64,000 nucleotides of DNA from assembly GCF_041052385.1 (NCBI RefSeq), contig NZ_CP163439.1, forward strand, positions 2,159,001 through 2,223,000, given 5' to 3'. Each line of letters begins with the position of its first letter. The first letter of the stretch is position 1. This DNA is from Streptomyces sp. R28. GTDB taxonomy: Bacteria; Actinomycetota; Actinomycetes; Streptomycetales; Streptomycetaceae. The notes below the pieces were generated by a model. It did no database searches, was not told where the DNA came from, and saw only the letters and a list, made by a program, of their open reading frames with translations. This document shows, in pieces, positions 46,440 to 55,607 of this stretch. A program made the position numbers and the translations under genes.

Positions 46440-47111
46440 GTGGCCATCCGCGTCCTACTGGTCGACGACCAGCCGCTGCTGCGCACCGGCTTCCGGATGA
46501 TCCTGGAAGCGGAGCAGGACCTCGCGGTCGTGGGCGAGGCCGGTGACGGCCTTCAAGCTCTCGATCAGGTGCGGGCCCTGCAGCCCGACGTGGTTCTGAT
46601 GGACATCCGCATGCCCCGGATGGACGGTGTCGAGGCGACGCGGCAGATCACCGGGCCCGGGCGGGACGGCCCGGCGAAGGTGCTGGTGCTGACCACTTTC
46701 GATCTCGACGAGTACGTGGTGGAGGCGCTGCGGGCGGGTGCCAGCGGCTTCCTGCTGAAGGATGCCCCGGCCAATGAGCTGGTGCAGGCGATCCGTGTGG
46801 TCGCCGCCGGTGAGGCGATGCTCGCGCCGAGCATCACGCGCCGGCTCCTCGACAAGTACGCCACGCATCTGCCGTCCGGCGACGAGCCCGTCCCGGACAC
46901 CCTGCACACGCTCACCGACCGCGAGGTGGAGGTGCTGAAGCTGGTGGCGCGGGGGCTGTCCAACGCGGAGATCGCCGCGGATCTGTTCGTCAGCGAGACC
47001 ACCGTGAAGACGCACGTGGGCCATGTGCTCACCAAGCTGGGCCTGCGGGACCGGGTGCAGGCCGCGGTGTACGCGTACGAGAGCGGGCTGGTGCGTCCCG
47101 GCGCACAGTAG
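46440..47111 (+). CDS. NarL/LuxR-family response regulator
   Basis: 223 residues from a GTG with GAAGGAG upstream. The receiver domain ('RVLLVDDQPLLRTGF') has phosphoacceptor Asp55 in 'VVLMDIRMPRMDG', Thr in 'VLVLTTFD' and Lys in 'GFLLKDAP'. The C-terminal LuxR helix-turn-helix is 'LTDREVEVLKLVARGLSNAEIAADLFVSETTVKTHV'. It begins 14 bases after the nuclease gene. No histidine kinase gene is in the window next to it, so it is an orphan here. Confidence 0.92.
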   Translation: MAIRVLLVDDQPLLRTGFRMILEAEQDLAVVGEAGDGLQALDQVRALQPDVVLMDIRMPRMDGVEATRQITGPGRDGPAKVLVLTTFDLDEYVVEALRAGASGFLLKDAPANELVQAIRVVAAGEAMLAPSITRRLLDKYATHLPSGDEPVPDTLHTLTDREVEVLKLVARGLSNAEIAADLFVSETTVKTHVGHVLTKLGLRDRVQAAVYAYESGLVRPGAQ

Positions 47112-47129
47112 GAGCCCGTGGCACGGCGA

Positions 47130-47163
47130 AGAGGGCGCCCCTTCTCGAGAAGGGGCGCCCTCT
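47130..47163. terminator. Bidirectional terminator, perfect 17-base palindrome
   Basis: Arms at 47130-47146 and 47147-47163 (GAGGGCGCCCCTTCTC and its complement) without spacer, between convergent stop codons of the response regulator (47111) and the solute-binding protein (47192). Confidence 0.8.
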
Positions 47164-47191
47164 GTGCATGTACGGCGGGTACGGTCGTCCG

Positions 47192-48766
47192 TCAGCCCTT
47201 GCTGAGCTCCCAGAAGCGGAAGACGGTGGAGGCGTCGAGGCAGTACTCCAGGCCGTAGACGTTGTCGCGGACGACCGCGTACTGCTTGGCCTGCCAGACC
47301 GGGAGGACAGGGAGTTCCCTGGCCACGATGTCCTGGAGCCGGCCGAACTCGTCGTCCGTCGCGGAGCGGTCGCTCTCGGCGGCGGTGCGCGGGATGAGCG
47401 AGCCGGTGATCGAACGGTTGCTGTAGTTGTTGCTCAGCACGTTGCCCTTGCCGAAGAAGGGGGACGTGAAGTTGTCGGCGTCCGGGTAGTCCGGGATCCA
47501 GCCCTTCACGTACACGCCGTACTTGCCGTCGGCGATGTCCTTCTCGTACTGGTCGAACGCGACGGACTGCACGTCGGCGTCGAACAGGCCGCTGTCGTTG
47601 AGCTGCTGCGCTATCGCCTTCAGCTCCTGGTCGGTGGCGGGGCCGTAGCGCGACGGGGTGGACCACAGGGTCAGCTTGACCTTGCCGGTGATGTCGTCGT
47701 CCCGCAGCGCGGCGGCGGCCTTGGCCCGGGAGGGGCGGGCGCCGTAGGTGTCGAAGAAGGCCGTGTTGTGGCCGCCGATACCGGCCGGGATGATCGAGTA
47801 CAGCGGGCTCGCCGTGCCCTGGTAGACGTCCTTGATGAGGGCGTCACGGTCGATGAGGTAGGCGATGGCCTTGCGGACGCCGAGCTTTCCGGCGACCGGG
47901 TCGTCCATGTTGAACACCAGGTGCTGGATCTCGGCGCTGCTGCCCTCGACGACCTCGAGACCGGAGTCGCCGCCGGACTTCTCGATGTCGGCGATGTCGC
48001 CGGCGGTGAGGCCTCGGTAGGCGATGTCGACCTCGCCTGCGCGCAGGTCCTTCTTCAGGGCGTCCTGGTCGCCGTGGAAGAACTTCAGCGTCACACCGGA
48101 GTTCTGCACGTCGGCCGTGCCCTTGTAGTTCTCGTTGACGGAGAAGACGGCCTCGTCGTCGTCGAAGCTGTCCAGCTTGTACGGGCCGGAGCCGACCGCG
48201 TCGCCGTCCTTGCGCAGGCCCTTCGCGTCGTACTGCTCCTCGTCGACGATGGAGCCGGCGCCGGAGGCGATCTTGCTCGGGAAGGTGGCGTCGGGCGTGT
48301 TGAGCCGGAAGACGACGGTCTCGTCGTCCGGTGTCTCGACCTTGTCGAGCGTGGGGAACATGACCGCGGGACCGTCGGGGGCGTTGATCTTCAGCATGCG
48401 GTCGAAGGAGAACTTGACGTCCTTGGAGGTGAGCGCGTCACCGTTGCTGAATTTCAGCCCGTTTCGCAGCGTGCATGTGTAGACCTTGGCCTCCGTGTCG
48501 GAGAAGGTGCACTGCTCGGCGGCTTCGGGCTGCGGTTCGGTGGCGCCCTTGGGGAAACTGAGCAGCGACTGGAAGACGTTGTTGAACAACAGCCACGAGC
48601 CCGGGTCGTAGCCGGAGGCGGGGTCGGTGGCCAGGACGTCGTCCGACATCCCCATGACCACCGAGGTGCCGGTCCCCCGGGATTCCCCCGTTTCGGTTCC
48701 ACAGCCGGTCAGCAGGCCGGAGGCCAGCCCTGCCACGACGGGCAGGACCGGCCACTGGTTGCGCAT
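47192..48766 (-). CDS. ABC transporter solute-binding lipoprotein, peptide/nickel family 5 (first copy)
   Basis: 524 residues from the ATG at 48766; an in-frame GTG lies two codons upstream. The signal peptide ends in lipobox LLTGC. The SBP family 5 (DppA/OppA) fold is recognised by 'VYTCTLRNGLKFSNGDALTSKDVKFSFDRML', 'KLGVRKAIAYLIDRDALI' and 'VKGWIPDYPDADNFTSPFFG'. It captures oligopeptides or similar solutes outside the cell. No permease or ATPase genes adjoin it. The downstream end meets a bidirectional terminator. Confidence 0.9.
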   Translation of the reverse strand: MRNQWPVLPVVAGLASGLLTGCGTETGESRGTGTSVVMGMSDDVLATDPASGYDPGSWLLFNNVFQSLLSFPKGATEPQPEAAEQCTFSDTEAKVYTCTLRNGLKFSNGDALTSKDVKFSFDRMLKINAPDGPAVMFPTLDKVETPDDETVVFRLNTPDATFPSKIASGAGSIVDEEQYDAKGLRKDGDAVGSGPYKLDSFDDDEAVFSVNENYKGTADVQNSGVTLKFFHGDQDALKKDLRAGEVDIAYRGLTAGDIADIEKSGGDSGLEVVEGSSAEIQHLVFNMDDPVAGKLGVRKAIAYLIDRDALIKDVYQGTASPLYSIIPAGIGGHNTAFFDTYGARPSRAKAAAALRDDDITGKVKLTLWSTPSRYGPATDQELKAIAQQLNDSGLFDADVQSVAFDQYEKDIADGKYGVYVKGWIPDYPDADNFTSPFFGKGNVLSNNYSNRSITGSLIPRTAAESDRSATDDEFGRLQDIVARELPVLPVWQAKQYAVVRDNVYGLEYCLDASTVFRFWELSKG

Positions 48767-48872
48767 GTTCACGTACGAGTGCCTTGTCGTCGGTTGTGAG
48801 ATACCCGGGCCGCGTCCTCGATCCCGGGCCGACCCCGGCGCCATGGTCCTGGGCGCCGGGCGCGGGGAGACG

Positions 48873-50477
48873 TCAGCCGCTCACGCCACGGCCGAGCTCC
48901 CACAGCTGAAGGGTCGAGGAGGAGTTGAGCGCGTACGCCGTGCCGGTGACGTCGTCGCCCGCGGCGACGTACTGCTTGCCCTGCCACAGCGGCAGCACGG
49001 GCACGTCATTGGCGACGATGTCCTGAATGTCCGTCAGGCTGCCGGAGGCGGACAGCCGGTCGGCCGCGCGGCGGGACTCCGGGATGAGGGTGTTGCGGAT
49101 CGCGCTGTTGGCGTACGGCGAGCCGAGGAAGTTGTCCTTGTCGAGGAACGGCGCGAGGTAGTTGTCGGCGTCGGGGAAGTCCGGGAACCAGCCCATGCCG
49201 TAGACCTCGTACGCGCCCTTCTGCTCGGCGGGGCGGAACGTCGCCCAGGGGGTGCCCTGGATGTCGACGTCGAACAGGCCGCTGTCGTTGAGCTGCTTCT
49301 GCAGCAGCTCGAACTCCTTCTTGGTGGCCGAGCCGTAGTGGTCGGTGGTGTAGTGCAGGGTCAGCTTCACCGGGGTGGTGACGCCCGCCTTCTCCATCAG
49401 CGCCTTGGCCTTGGTCACGCTCGGGTCGCCGTACTTGTTGAAGAACGCGTTGGAATGGCCCGTGATGCTGGCGGGGACCAGCGAGTACAGCGGTTCGGCC
49501 TGGGAGCCGTAGACCTTGGAGACGAGTTCACCGCGGTCGATGACCTGGGCCATCGCCTGGCGCACGGCCTTGCTCCGGACGCTCGGGTCATTGGTGTTGA
49601 AGGCCAGGTAGCGGATTTCCAGGCCGGACATGTCGACGAGGTCGACGGTGTCGTCGGAGTCGGCCGACAGCTTCTGGATCTGCTCGGGCGACATGGTGCG
49701 GGTCATCAGGTCGATGTCGCCCTTGTCGAGGGCGGTGCCCATTTCGTCGGCGTCCGCGAAGTTGCGCAGTTCGACCTTGTCGTTGTTCACCTTCAGGCTC
49801 CCCTTGTAGTCGGGGTTCTTGGTGAACACGGCGGAGACCAGCTCGTCGTTCTTGACCTCGGCCTGGAGGGTGTACGGGCCGGAGCCGTCGACCTCGAAGC
49901 CGTCGCGCAGCTTGCCCTTGGCGTAGATGTCCGGGTCGACGATGCCGGCGACCGGGGTGGACAGCTTGAACGGGAAGGTGGCGTCGGCGGTCTTGAGGTG
50001 GAAGATCACCTCGCGGTCGCCCTGGGTCTCGACGGTGTCGATGGTGGACAGCAGCGCGAAGACGCCGCTGTCGGCCTTGAGGGAGCGGGCGCGGTCGATG
50101 GAGTACTTCACGTCGGCCGCGGTGACGGGGTCGCCGTTCGCGAACTTCAGGCCCTCGCGCAGGGTGCAGGCGTAGCGTTCGTTGCCGCTGTCGGTGAAGC
50201 CGCAGCTCTGGGCGGCCTCGGGCACCGGGTCGCCCTCGCCGCGCGGCTGGATCATCAGGGTCTGCACGGTCTGGCGCAGGATGTTCCAGGTGCCGACGTC
50301 GTAGGCGTAGGCCGGGTCGAGCGGGGCGGGAGCGTCCTTCGAGGCAGTGAACGCGTCCGTGGTGCCGACGACGATCGCGTCGCCGTTGTCGCTACCGCTG
50401 TCGGTTCCGCCACAGGCGGCGAGAACCGGCGCGAGCAGGCCGATGACGGCCGGCAGCACCAAAGTCTTGCGGTTCAT
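48873..50477 (-). CDS. ABC transporter solute-binding lipoprotein, peptide/nickel family 5 (second copy)
   Basis: 534 residues from the ATG at 50477. A lipoprotein signal with lipobox VLAAC, then an SBP family 5 fold: 'RYACTLREGLKFANGDPVTAADVKYSIDRARS', 'SKAVRQAMAQVIDRGELVSKVYG' and 'VYGMGWFPDFPDADNYLAPFLD'. It aligns along its length with the next gene downstream on the same strand, so the two look like a tandem duplication that has diverged. Probably co-transcribed (about 105 bases apart). No transporter membrane subunits are nearby. Confidence 0.9.
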   Translation of the reverse strand: MNRKTLVLPAVIGLLAPVLAACGGTDSGSDNGDAIVVGTTDAFTASKDAPAPLDPAYAYDVGTWNILRQTVQTLMIQPRGEGDPVPEAAQSCGFTDSGNERYACTLREGLKFANGDPVTAADVKYSIDRARSLKADSGVFALLSTIDTVETQGDREVIFHLKTADATFPFKLSTPVAGIVDPDIYAKGKLRDGFEVDGSGPYTLQAEVKNDELVSAVFTKNPDYKGSLKVNNDKVELRNFADADEMGTALDKGDIDLMTRTMSPEQIQKLSADSDDTVDLVDMSGLEIRYLAFNTNDPSVRSKAVRQAMAQVIDRGELVSKVYGSQAEPLYSLVPASITGHSNAFFNKYGDPSVTKAKALMEKAGVTTPVKLTLHYTTDHYGSATKKEFELLQKQLNDSGLFDVDIQGTPWATFRPAEQKGAYEVYGMGWFPDFPDADNYLAPFLDKDNFLGSPYANSAIRNTLIPESRRAADRLSASGSLTDIQDIVANDVPVLPLWQGKQYVAAGDDVTGTAYALNSSSTLQLWELGRGVSG

Positions 50478-50901
50478 GCTCGGGTTTCTCCAGCTGTCGA
50501 CTCCGTGTACCCGGCATGCAGGGGTGTTGCGGCGGACCACGGGGGTTGGGGCGATGTTCTCGCGACGAGATTAGTCCGCACCTGCAGGAGGGTTCGAAGC
50601 CACCGGAGTTGAGGCCTCATCACGGAGTGGAACCGGGTGCGGACGCAACGAAAACCTGAGAGCGGAAGGATTCGTGCGCCATCCCATCAATTGGGACACA
50701 AGGACTCGCGTAGAGTCACCGAAACAGGCCAGAGATCACGGCCTCGCCCACCCGTCGACCCCTTGTCGCGTGGTGAACGTCACAAACTGAACGGTCTTGA
50801 TGGGCGCTGGAATTCAGCCATCGGGCACGTTCGAATTTCCTTGCGGAATTCTCGCGCTATCGATGTTGCACGCTGCGTGAACGTCGATCGCATTTCCGTT
50901 G
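50478..50901. other. Intergenic stretch upstream of the binding-protein pair
   Basis: About 420 bases holding the promoter for the second solute-binding gene and the 3' end of the HAD gene. The composition is less GC-biased around 50690 and 50800-50900. I see no gene, RNA, long repeat or clear hairpin here. Confidence 0.5.
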
Positions 50902-51597
50902 TCACGCCGCCATCAGCCCGCGCAGAAATGCCAGATCGACCTCTTCGAGCGAGCTCACCACGGTACGCCGGGCGGCCGGGGTGATCGGTGCCACGGACGG
51001 TACGGCCACCACATGGCAGCCCGCGGCCTCGGCCGCGGCGACGCCGGTCGCCGTGTCCTCGACGACCGCGCATCTGGCCGGGTCGACGCCGAGTCCGGCC
51101 GCAGCGAACAGGTACGGGTCCGGGTACGGCTTGGTGCGCGGCACCTCGTCGCCGGCGACGGTCAGCGCGAAGTGCTGGGGGCCGAGCGAGGTGAGGACCC
51201 GGTCGATGATGCGCCGGTGCGAGGCGGAGACCAGAGCCGTGGGGATCTCGAACGCGGCGAGCTCGGCCAGCAGCCGGGCGGCACCCGGCATCAGCGGCAG
51301 GGCGAGGTCGATGCGGTCCTCGAAGCCCTGGTTGAGCAGCACCGTCAGCTCGGCGAGGGTGATGTCGGCGCCGGTGGCCTCGATCAGGAACCCGGCGCTG
51401 CGGCTCATGGGGCCGCCGACCACGACATGGCGCCAGGTGTCGTCGAGCGTGTGGCCGAGGCCGGCGAAGATCTCGACCTCGACGTCCCACCAGAAGCCCT
51501 CCGTATCCACCAGGGTTCCGTCCATGTCGAGCAGCACGGCCTGCAGGGCTGAGCCCTCGGCCGTACGGGTTCCTGGTGCGGGGACCGTGCTGGTCAT
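50902..51597 (-). CDS. HAD-superfamily phosphatase (phosphoglucomutase-like subfamily)
   Basis: 231 residues. HAD motif I 'LLDMDGTLVDTEGFWW', motif II 'ALVSASHR' and motif III/IV 'GDEVPRTKPYPDPYLFAAAGLGVDPARCAVVEDTATGVAAAEAAG' are all present. A helical cap lies between motifs I and II, as in beta-phosphoglucomutase and related sugar-phosphate phosphatases. Substrate unknown. It is downstream of metH on the same strand with a gap of about 196 bases, an arrangement I recall as common in Streptomyces. Confidence 0.9.
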   Translation of the reverse strand: MTSTVPAPGTRTAEGSALQAVLLDMDGTLVDTEGFWWDVEVEIFAGLGHTLDDTWRHVVVGGPMSRSAGFLIEATGADITLAELTVLLNQGFEDRIDLALPLMPGAARLLAELAAFEIPTALVSASHRRIIDRVLTSLGPQHFALTVAGDEVPRTKPYPDPYLFAAAGLGVDPARCAVVEDTATGVAAAEAAGCHVVAVPSVAPITPAARRTVVSSLEEVDLAFLRGLMAA

Positions 51598-51793
51598 CCA
51601 CGTACCTCCTTGAAGGGGCGATCAGGCCGGTCCCCACGAAGGGGACCGGCCTGCGGTGGACCGACCAGTGTACGACTCCCGCGGCCGAAACGCCTGGTTT
51701 GACCGACGGGCGCGGGGAAAGCCTTGGATTCACCCCCTGGCCAGGCCACGAAGCGCCTGCGGCGTGCGGTCCCGCGCGCGGCGCGGAGCGGTC

Positions 51794-54700
51794 TCAGCGG
51801 GCGTTGAAGTACTTCGCCTCCGGGTGGTGGATGACGATCGCGTCCGTGGACTGCTCGGGGTGCAGCTGGAACTCCTCGGACAGGTGGACGCCGATGCGCT
51901 CCGGCTGGAGCAGGTCGGCGATCTTGGACCGGTCCTCCAGGTTCGGGCAGGCGCCGTAGCCCAGCGAGAAGCGGGCGCCCCGGTACTTCAGCGCGAACAT
52001 GTCCTCGATGTCGGCCGGGTCCTCACCGGCGAAGCCCAGCTCGGAGCGCACGCGCGCGTGCCAGTACTCGGCGAGCGCCTCGGCCAGCTGCACGGACAGG
52101 CCATGCAGTTCGAGGTAGTCACGGTAGGCGTTCGCCTCGAACATCCGCGCCGTCTCCTCGCCGATCCGCGAGCCCACGGTGACCACCTGGAGGCCCACGA
52201 CGTCCGTCTCGCCCGACTCCTGCGGGCGGAAGAAGTCCGCCAGGCACAGGCGGCGGCCGCGGCGCTGGCGCGGGAAGGTGAAGCGGGTGCGTTCGTTGCC
52301 GTGCTCGTCCAGGAGGATCAGGTCGTCGTCCTTGGAGACACACGGGAAGTAGCCGTAGACCACGGCGGCTTCGAGGAGGTTGTCCGTCTGGAGCCTGTCG
52401 AGCAGGCCGCGCAGCCGCGGGCGGCCCTCGGTCTCGACGAGTTCCTGGTACGAGGGACCGTCTCCGGTGCGGGCCTCCTTCAGGCCCCACTGGCCCTTGA
52501 AGAGGGCGCCCTCGTCGAGCCAGGACGCGTATTCCTTGAGCTGGATGCCCTTGATGACGCGGGTGCCCCAGAACGGCGGCTCGGGCAGCGGGTTGTCGGT
52601 GGCGACGTCGGAGCGGACGTGGCCTTCCTCGGGACGCTCCTCCGGTACGGCCGCGGCGGCGGTGCTCCTGACCCGGCGCTGCTTGAGCTCGGGCAGCTTC
52701 GCGCCGGGCACGCCCCGCTTGACGCCGATCAGGGCGTCCATCAGGCGCAGGCCCTCGAACGCGTCCCGGGCGTAGCGGACTTCGCCCTCGTAGATCTCGT
52801 GCAGGTCCTGCTCGACGTACGCGCGCGTGAGGGCGGCGCCGCCGAGGATGACCGGGTAATTCGCCGCCAGGCCGCGCTGGTTGAGCTCCTCCAGGTTCTC
52901 CTTCATGATCACCGTGGACTTCACCAGCAGCCCGGACATGCCGATGACGTCGGCCCGGTGCTCCTCGGCGGCCTCCAGGATCGCCGAGACGGGCTGCTTG
53001 ATGCCCAGGTTGACCACGTTGTAGCCGTTGTTGGACAGGATGATGTCCACCAGGTTCTTGCCGATGTCGTGCACGTCGCCGCGCACCGTGGCCAGCACGA
53101 TGGTGCCCTTGCCGTCGGCGTCCGACTTCTCCATGTGCGGCTCGAGGTAGGCGACGGCGGCCTTCATCACCTCGGCGGACTGGAGCACGAAGGGCAGCTG
53201 CATCTGGCCGGAGCCGAACAGCTCACCGACGACCTTCATGCCGTCCAGGAGGATCTCGTTGACGATGTCCAGGGCGGGGCGGTCCAGGAGGGCCGCGTCG
53301 AGGTCGGCTTCCAGGCCGTTGCGCTCGCCGTCGATGATGCGGCGCTTGAGGCGCTCCTCCAGCGGGAGGGCGGCGAGTTCCTCGGCCCTGCCGGCCTTGA
53401 GGGACTTCGCGGTGGCGCCCTCGAACAGGGCCATCAGCTTCTGCAGCGGGTCGTAGCCCTCGGCGCGGCGGTCGTAGATCAGGTCGAGGGCGGTCTGCAC
53501 CTCTTCCTCGTTGAAGCGGGCGATCGGCAGGATCTTCGACGCGTGGACGATCGCCGAGTCCAGGCCCGCCTTGACGCACTCGTCGAGGAAGACGGAGTTG
53601 AGCAGGATGCGGGCGGCCGGATTGAGGCCGAAGGAGATGTTGGACAGGCCGAGGGTGGTCTGGACGTCCGGGTGGCGGCGCTTGAGCTGGCGGATCGCCT
53701 CGATGGTGGCGATGCCGTCCCCCCGGGACTCCTCCTGGCCGGTGCAGATGGTGAAGGTCAGGGTGTCGATGAGGATGTCCGACTCGAGGATGCCCCAGTT
53801 CGTCGTCAGGTCCTCGATGAGCCGCTCGGCGATCTCGACCTTCTTCTCGGGGGTGCGGGCCTGCCCCACCTCGTCGATGGTCAGCGCGATCAGGGCGGCG
53901 CCGTGCTCCTGGGCCAGCTTGGTGACCTTGGCGAAACGGGACTCGGGGCCGTCGCCGTCCTCGTAGTTGACGGAGTTGATGACCGCACGGCCGCCGAGCT
54001 TCTCCAGGCCGGCCTGGATGACGTCGACCTCGGTGGAGTCCAGCACGATCGGCAGCGTGGAGGCGGTGGCGAAGCGGCCGGCCAGCTCCTCCATGTCGGC
54101 GACGCCGTCGCGGCCGACGTAGTCCACGCAGAGGTCCAGCATGTGGGCACCCTCGCGGATCTGCTCGCGGGCCATCTCCACGCAGTCGTCCCAGCGGGCG
54201 GCCAGCATGGCCTCGCGGAACTTCTTCGAGCCGTTGGCGTTGGTGCGCTCACCGATGGCCAGGTAGGAGGTGTCCTGGCGGAACGGCACCGTCTGGTAGA
54301 GGGAGGCGGCACCGGGCTCGGGCTGCGGCCGGCGCTCCACGGGCGTGGCTTCCCGGACCCGCTCGACGAGTTGCCGCAGGTGCTCGGGGGTGGTGCCGCA
54401 GCAGCCGCCGATGAGGTTCAGCCCGTAGTCCCGTACGAAGGTCTCCTGGGCGTCGGCCAGGCCCTCGGGGTCGAGCGGGAAGTGGGCGCCGTCCTTGGTG
54501 AGGATCGGCAGACCGGCGTTCGGCATGCACAGCAGCGGGGTGCGCGAGTGCCGGGCCAGGTAGCGCAGGTGCTCGCTCATCTCGGCGGGGCCGGTCGAGC
54601 AGTTCAGGCCGATCATGTCGATGCCGAGGGGCTCCAGCGCGGTCAGCGCGGCGCCGATCTCGGAGCCGAGCAGCATGGTGCCGGTCGTCTCGAAGGCCAT

Positions 54701-55312
54701 GGAGACCAGCAGCGGCACGACGGTGCCGGTCGCCTCCATCGCGCGCCGGGCGCCCAGGATCGACGACTTCGTCTGCAGGAGGTCCTGGGTGGTCTCCACG
54801 ATCAGGGCGTCCGCGCCGCCGGCGAGCAGGCCCTCGGCGTTCGCCTGGAAGCCGTCGCGCAGGGTGCCGTAGCCGATGTGGCCGAGGGTCGGCAGCTTCG
54901 TGCCGGGTCCGATCGAGCCGAGCACCCAGCGCTGGCGGCCGTCGCGGGCGCCGAACGCGTCGGCGGTCTCGCGGGCGATACGGGCGCCCGATTCGGACAG
55001 CTCGTAGACCCGGTCGGCGATGTCGTACTCGGCCATGGCCGAGTGGTTGGCGCCGAAGGTGTTGGTCTCGACGCAGTCCACGCCCGCTTCGAAGTACGCC
55101 TCGTGGACGGAGCGGACGATGTCGGGCCGGGTGATGTTGAGGATCTCGTTGCAGCCCTCGAGGTTCTCGAAGTCCTCGAGGGTGGGGTCCTGGGCCTGCA
55201 ACATGGTGCCCATCGCTCCGTCGGCGACCACCACACGGGTGGCGAGCGCCTCACGGAGGGCGGACACACGGGTCCGGCTGTCGGCGGAAGGGGTCGGTGG
55301 CAACGAGGCCAT
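51794..55312 (-). CDS. metH: Cobalamin-dependent methionine synthase
   Basis: 1172 residues from the ATG at 55312 (AGGGAG upstream). Modules in order: homocysteine domain (1 to about 330, zinc ligands in 'GLNCSTGPAEM' and 'IGGCCGTTPEHL'); folate domain (about 350-620, 'IGERTNANGSKKFREAM'); cobalamin domain with 'RGDVHDIGKNLVDIILSNNGYNVVNLG' (the DxHxxG B12 ligand); and SAM-reactivation domain at the end ('ERIGVHLSEEFQLHPEQSTDAIVIHH'). It transfers a methyl group from 5-methyltetrahydrofolate to homocysteine through B12. I saw no cobalamin riboswitch in the 295 bases upstream. Confidence 0.96.
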   Translation of the reverse strand: MASLPPTPSADSRTRVSALREALATRVVVADGAMGTMLQAQDPTLEDFENLEGCNEILNITRPDIVRSVHEAYFEAGVDCVETNTFGANHSAMAEYDIADRVYELSESGARIARETADAFGARDGRQRWVLGSIGPGTKLPTLGHIGYGTLRDGFQANAEGLLAGGADALIVETTQDLLQTKSSILGARRAMEATGTVVPLLVSMAFETTGTMLLGSEIGAALTALEPLGIDMIGLNCSTGPAEMSEHLRYLARHSRTPLLCMPNAGLPILTKDGAHFPLDPEGLADAQETFVRDYGLNLIGGCCGTTPEHLRQLVERVREATPVERRPQPEPGAASLYQTVPFRQDTSYLAIGERTNANGSKKFREAMLAARWDDCVEMAREQIREGAHMLDLCVDYVGRDGVADMEELAGRFATASTLPIVLDSTEVDVIQAGLEKLGGRAVINSVNYEDGDGPESRFAKVTKLAQEHGAALIALTIDEVGQARTPEKKVEIAERLIEDLTTNWGILESDILIDTLTFTICTGQEESRGDGIATIEAIRQLKRRHPDVQTTLGLSNISFGLNPAARILLNSVFLDECVKAGLDSAIVHASKILPIARFNEEEVQTALDLIYDRRAEGYDPLQKLMALFEGATAKSLKAGRAEELAALPLEERLKRRIIDGERNGLEADLDAALLDRPALDIVNEILLDGMKVVGELFGSGQMQLPFVLQSAEVMKAAVAYLEPHMEKSDADGKGTIVLATVRGDVHDIGKNLVDIILSNNGYNVVNLGIKQPVSAILEAAEEHRADVIGMSGLLVKSTVIMKENLEELNQRGLAANYPVILGGAALTRAYVEQDLHEIYEGEVRYARDAFEGLRLMDALIGVKRGVPGAKLPELKQRRVRSTAAAAVPEERPEEGHVRSDVATDNPLPEPPFWGTRVIKGIQLKEYASWLDEGALFKGQWGLKEARTGDGPSYQELVETEGRPRLRGLLDRLQTDNLLEAAVVYGYFPCVSKDDDLILLDEHGNERTRFTFPRQRRGRRLCLADFFRPQESGETDVVGLQVVTVGSRIGEETARMFEANAYRDYLELHGLSVQLAEALAEYWHARVRSELGFAGEDPADIEDMFALKYRGARFSLGYGACPNLEDRSKIADLLQPERIGVHLSEEFQLHPEQSTDAIVIHHPEAKYFNAR

Positions 55313-55535
55313 GAAAGGGCTCCCTGGAATGCGACGGCTGTCGGCTTTGCGCCCTCTACGGGTCCGTCCGCAGGGGGCGCACGCCGCCAGAGTAGCCGGG
55401 ACCGCCGCCGAATGGTCAGGGAGTCCACGGGGCGGGACGAGGATGACGGCAGGGCCGACTCCCGGATACGGGTGACGCAACAGAAGGGGACGGATGCCGA
55501 CCGACCATTAGCGGGAGGTCGGCATCGACTAGTAG

Positions 55536-55554
55536 TGTTCGACATTGCCGAACA
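55536..55554. promoter_or_regulatory. GylR box upstream of gylR
   Basis: TGTTCGACATTGCCGAACA, 6-base inverted repeat with a 7-base centre, 54 bases before the gylR start. A related sequence occurs upstream of glpF. Consistent with autoregulation by the IclR-type protein. Confidence 0.65.
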
Positions 55555-55607
55555 GCGGCAGCGACGTCGCATGGTCGACGCTCGAAGGGGACGGAGGCAG
55601 TACGGCG

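Noticed and set aside
55313..55607. Cobalamin or SAM riboswitch upstream of metH
   Set aside because: No B12-box-like or SAM-type conserved core could be seen; the region is short and contains the gylR promoter and box.
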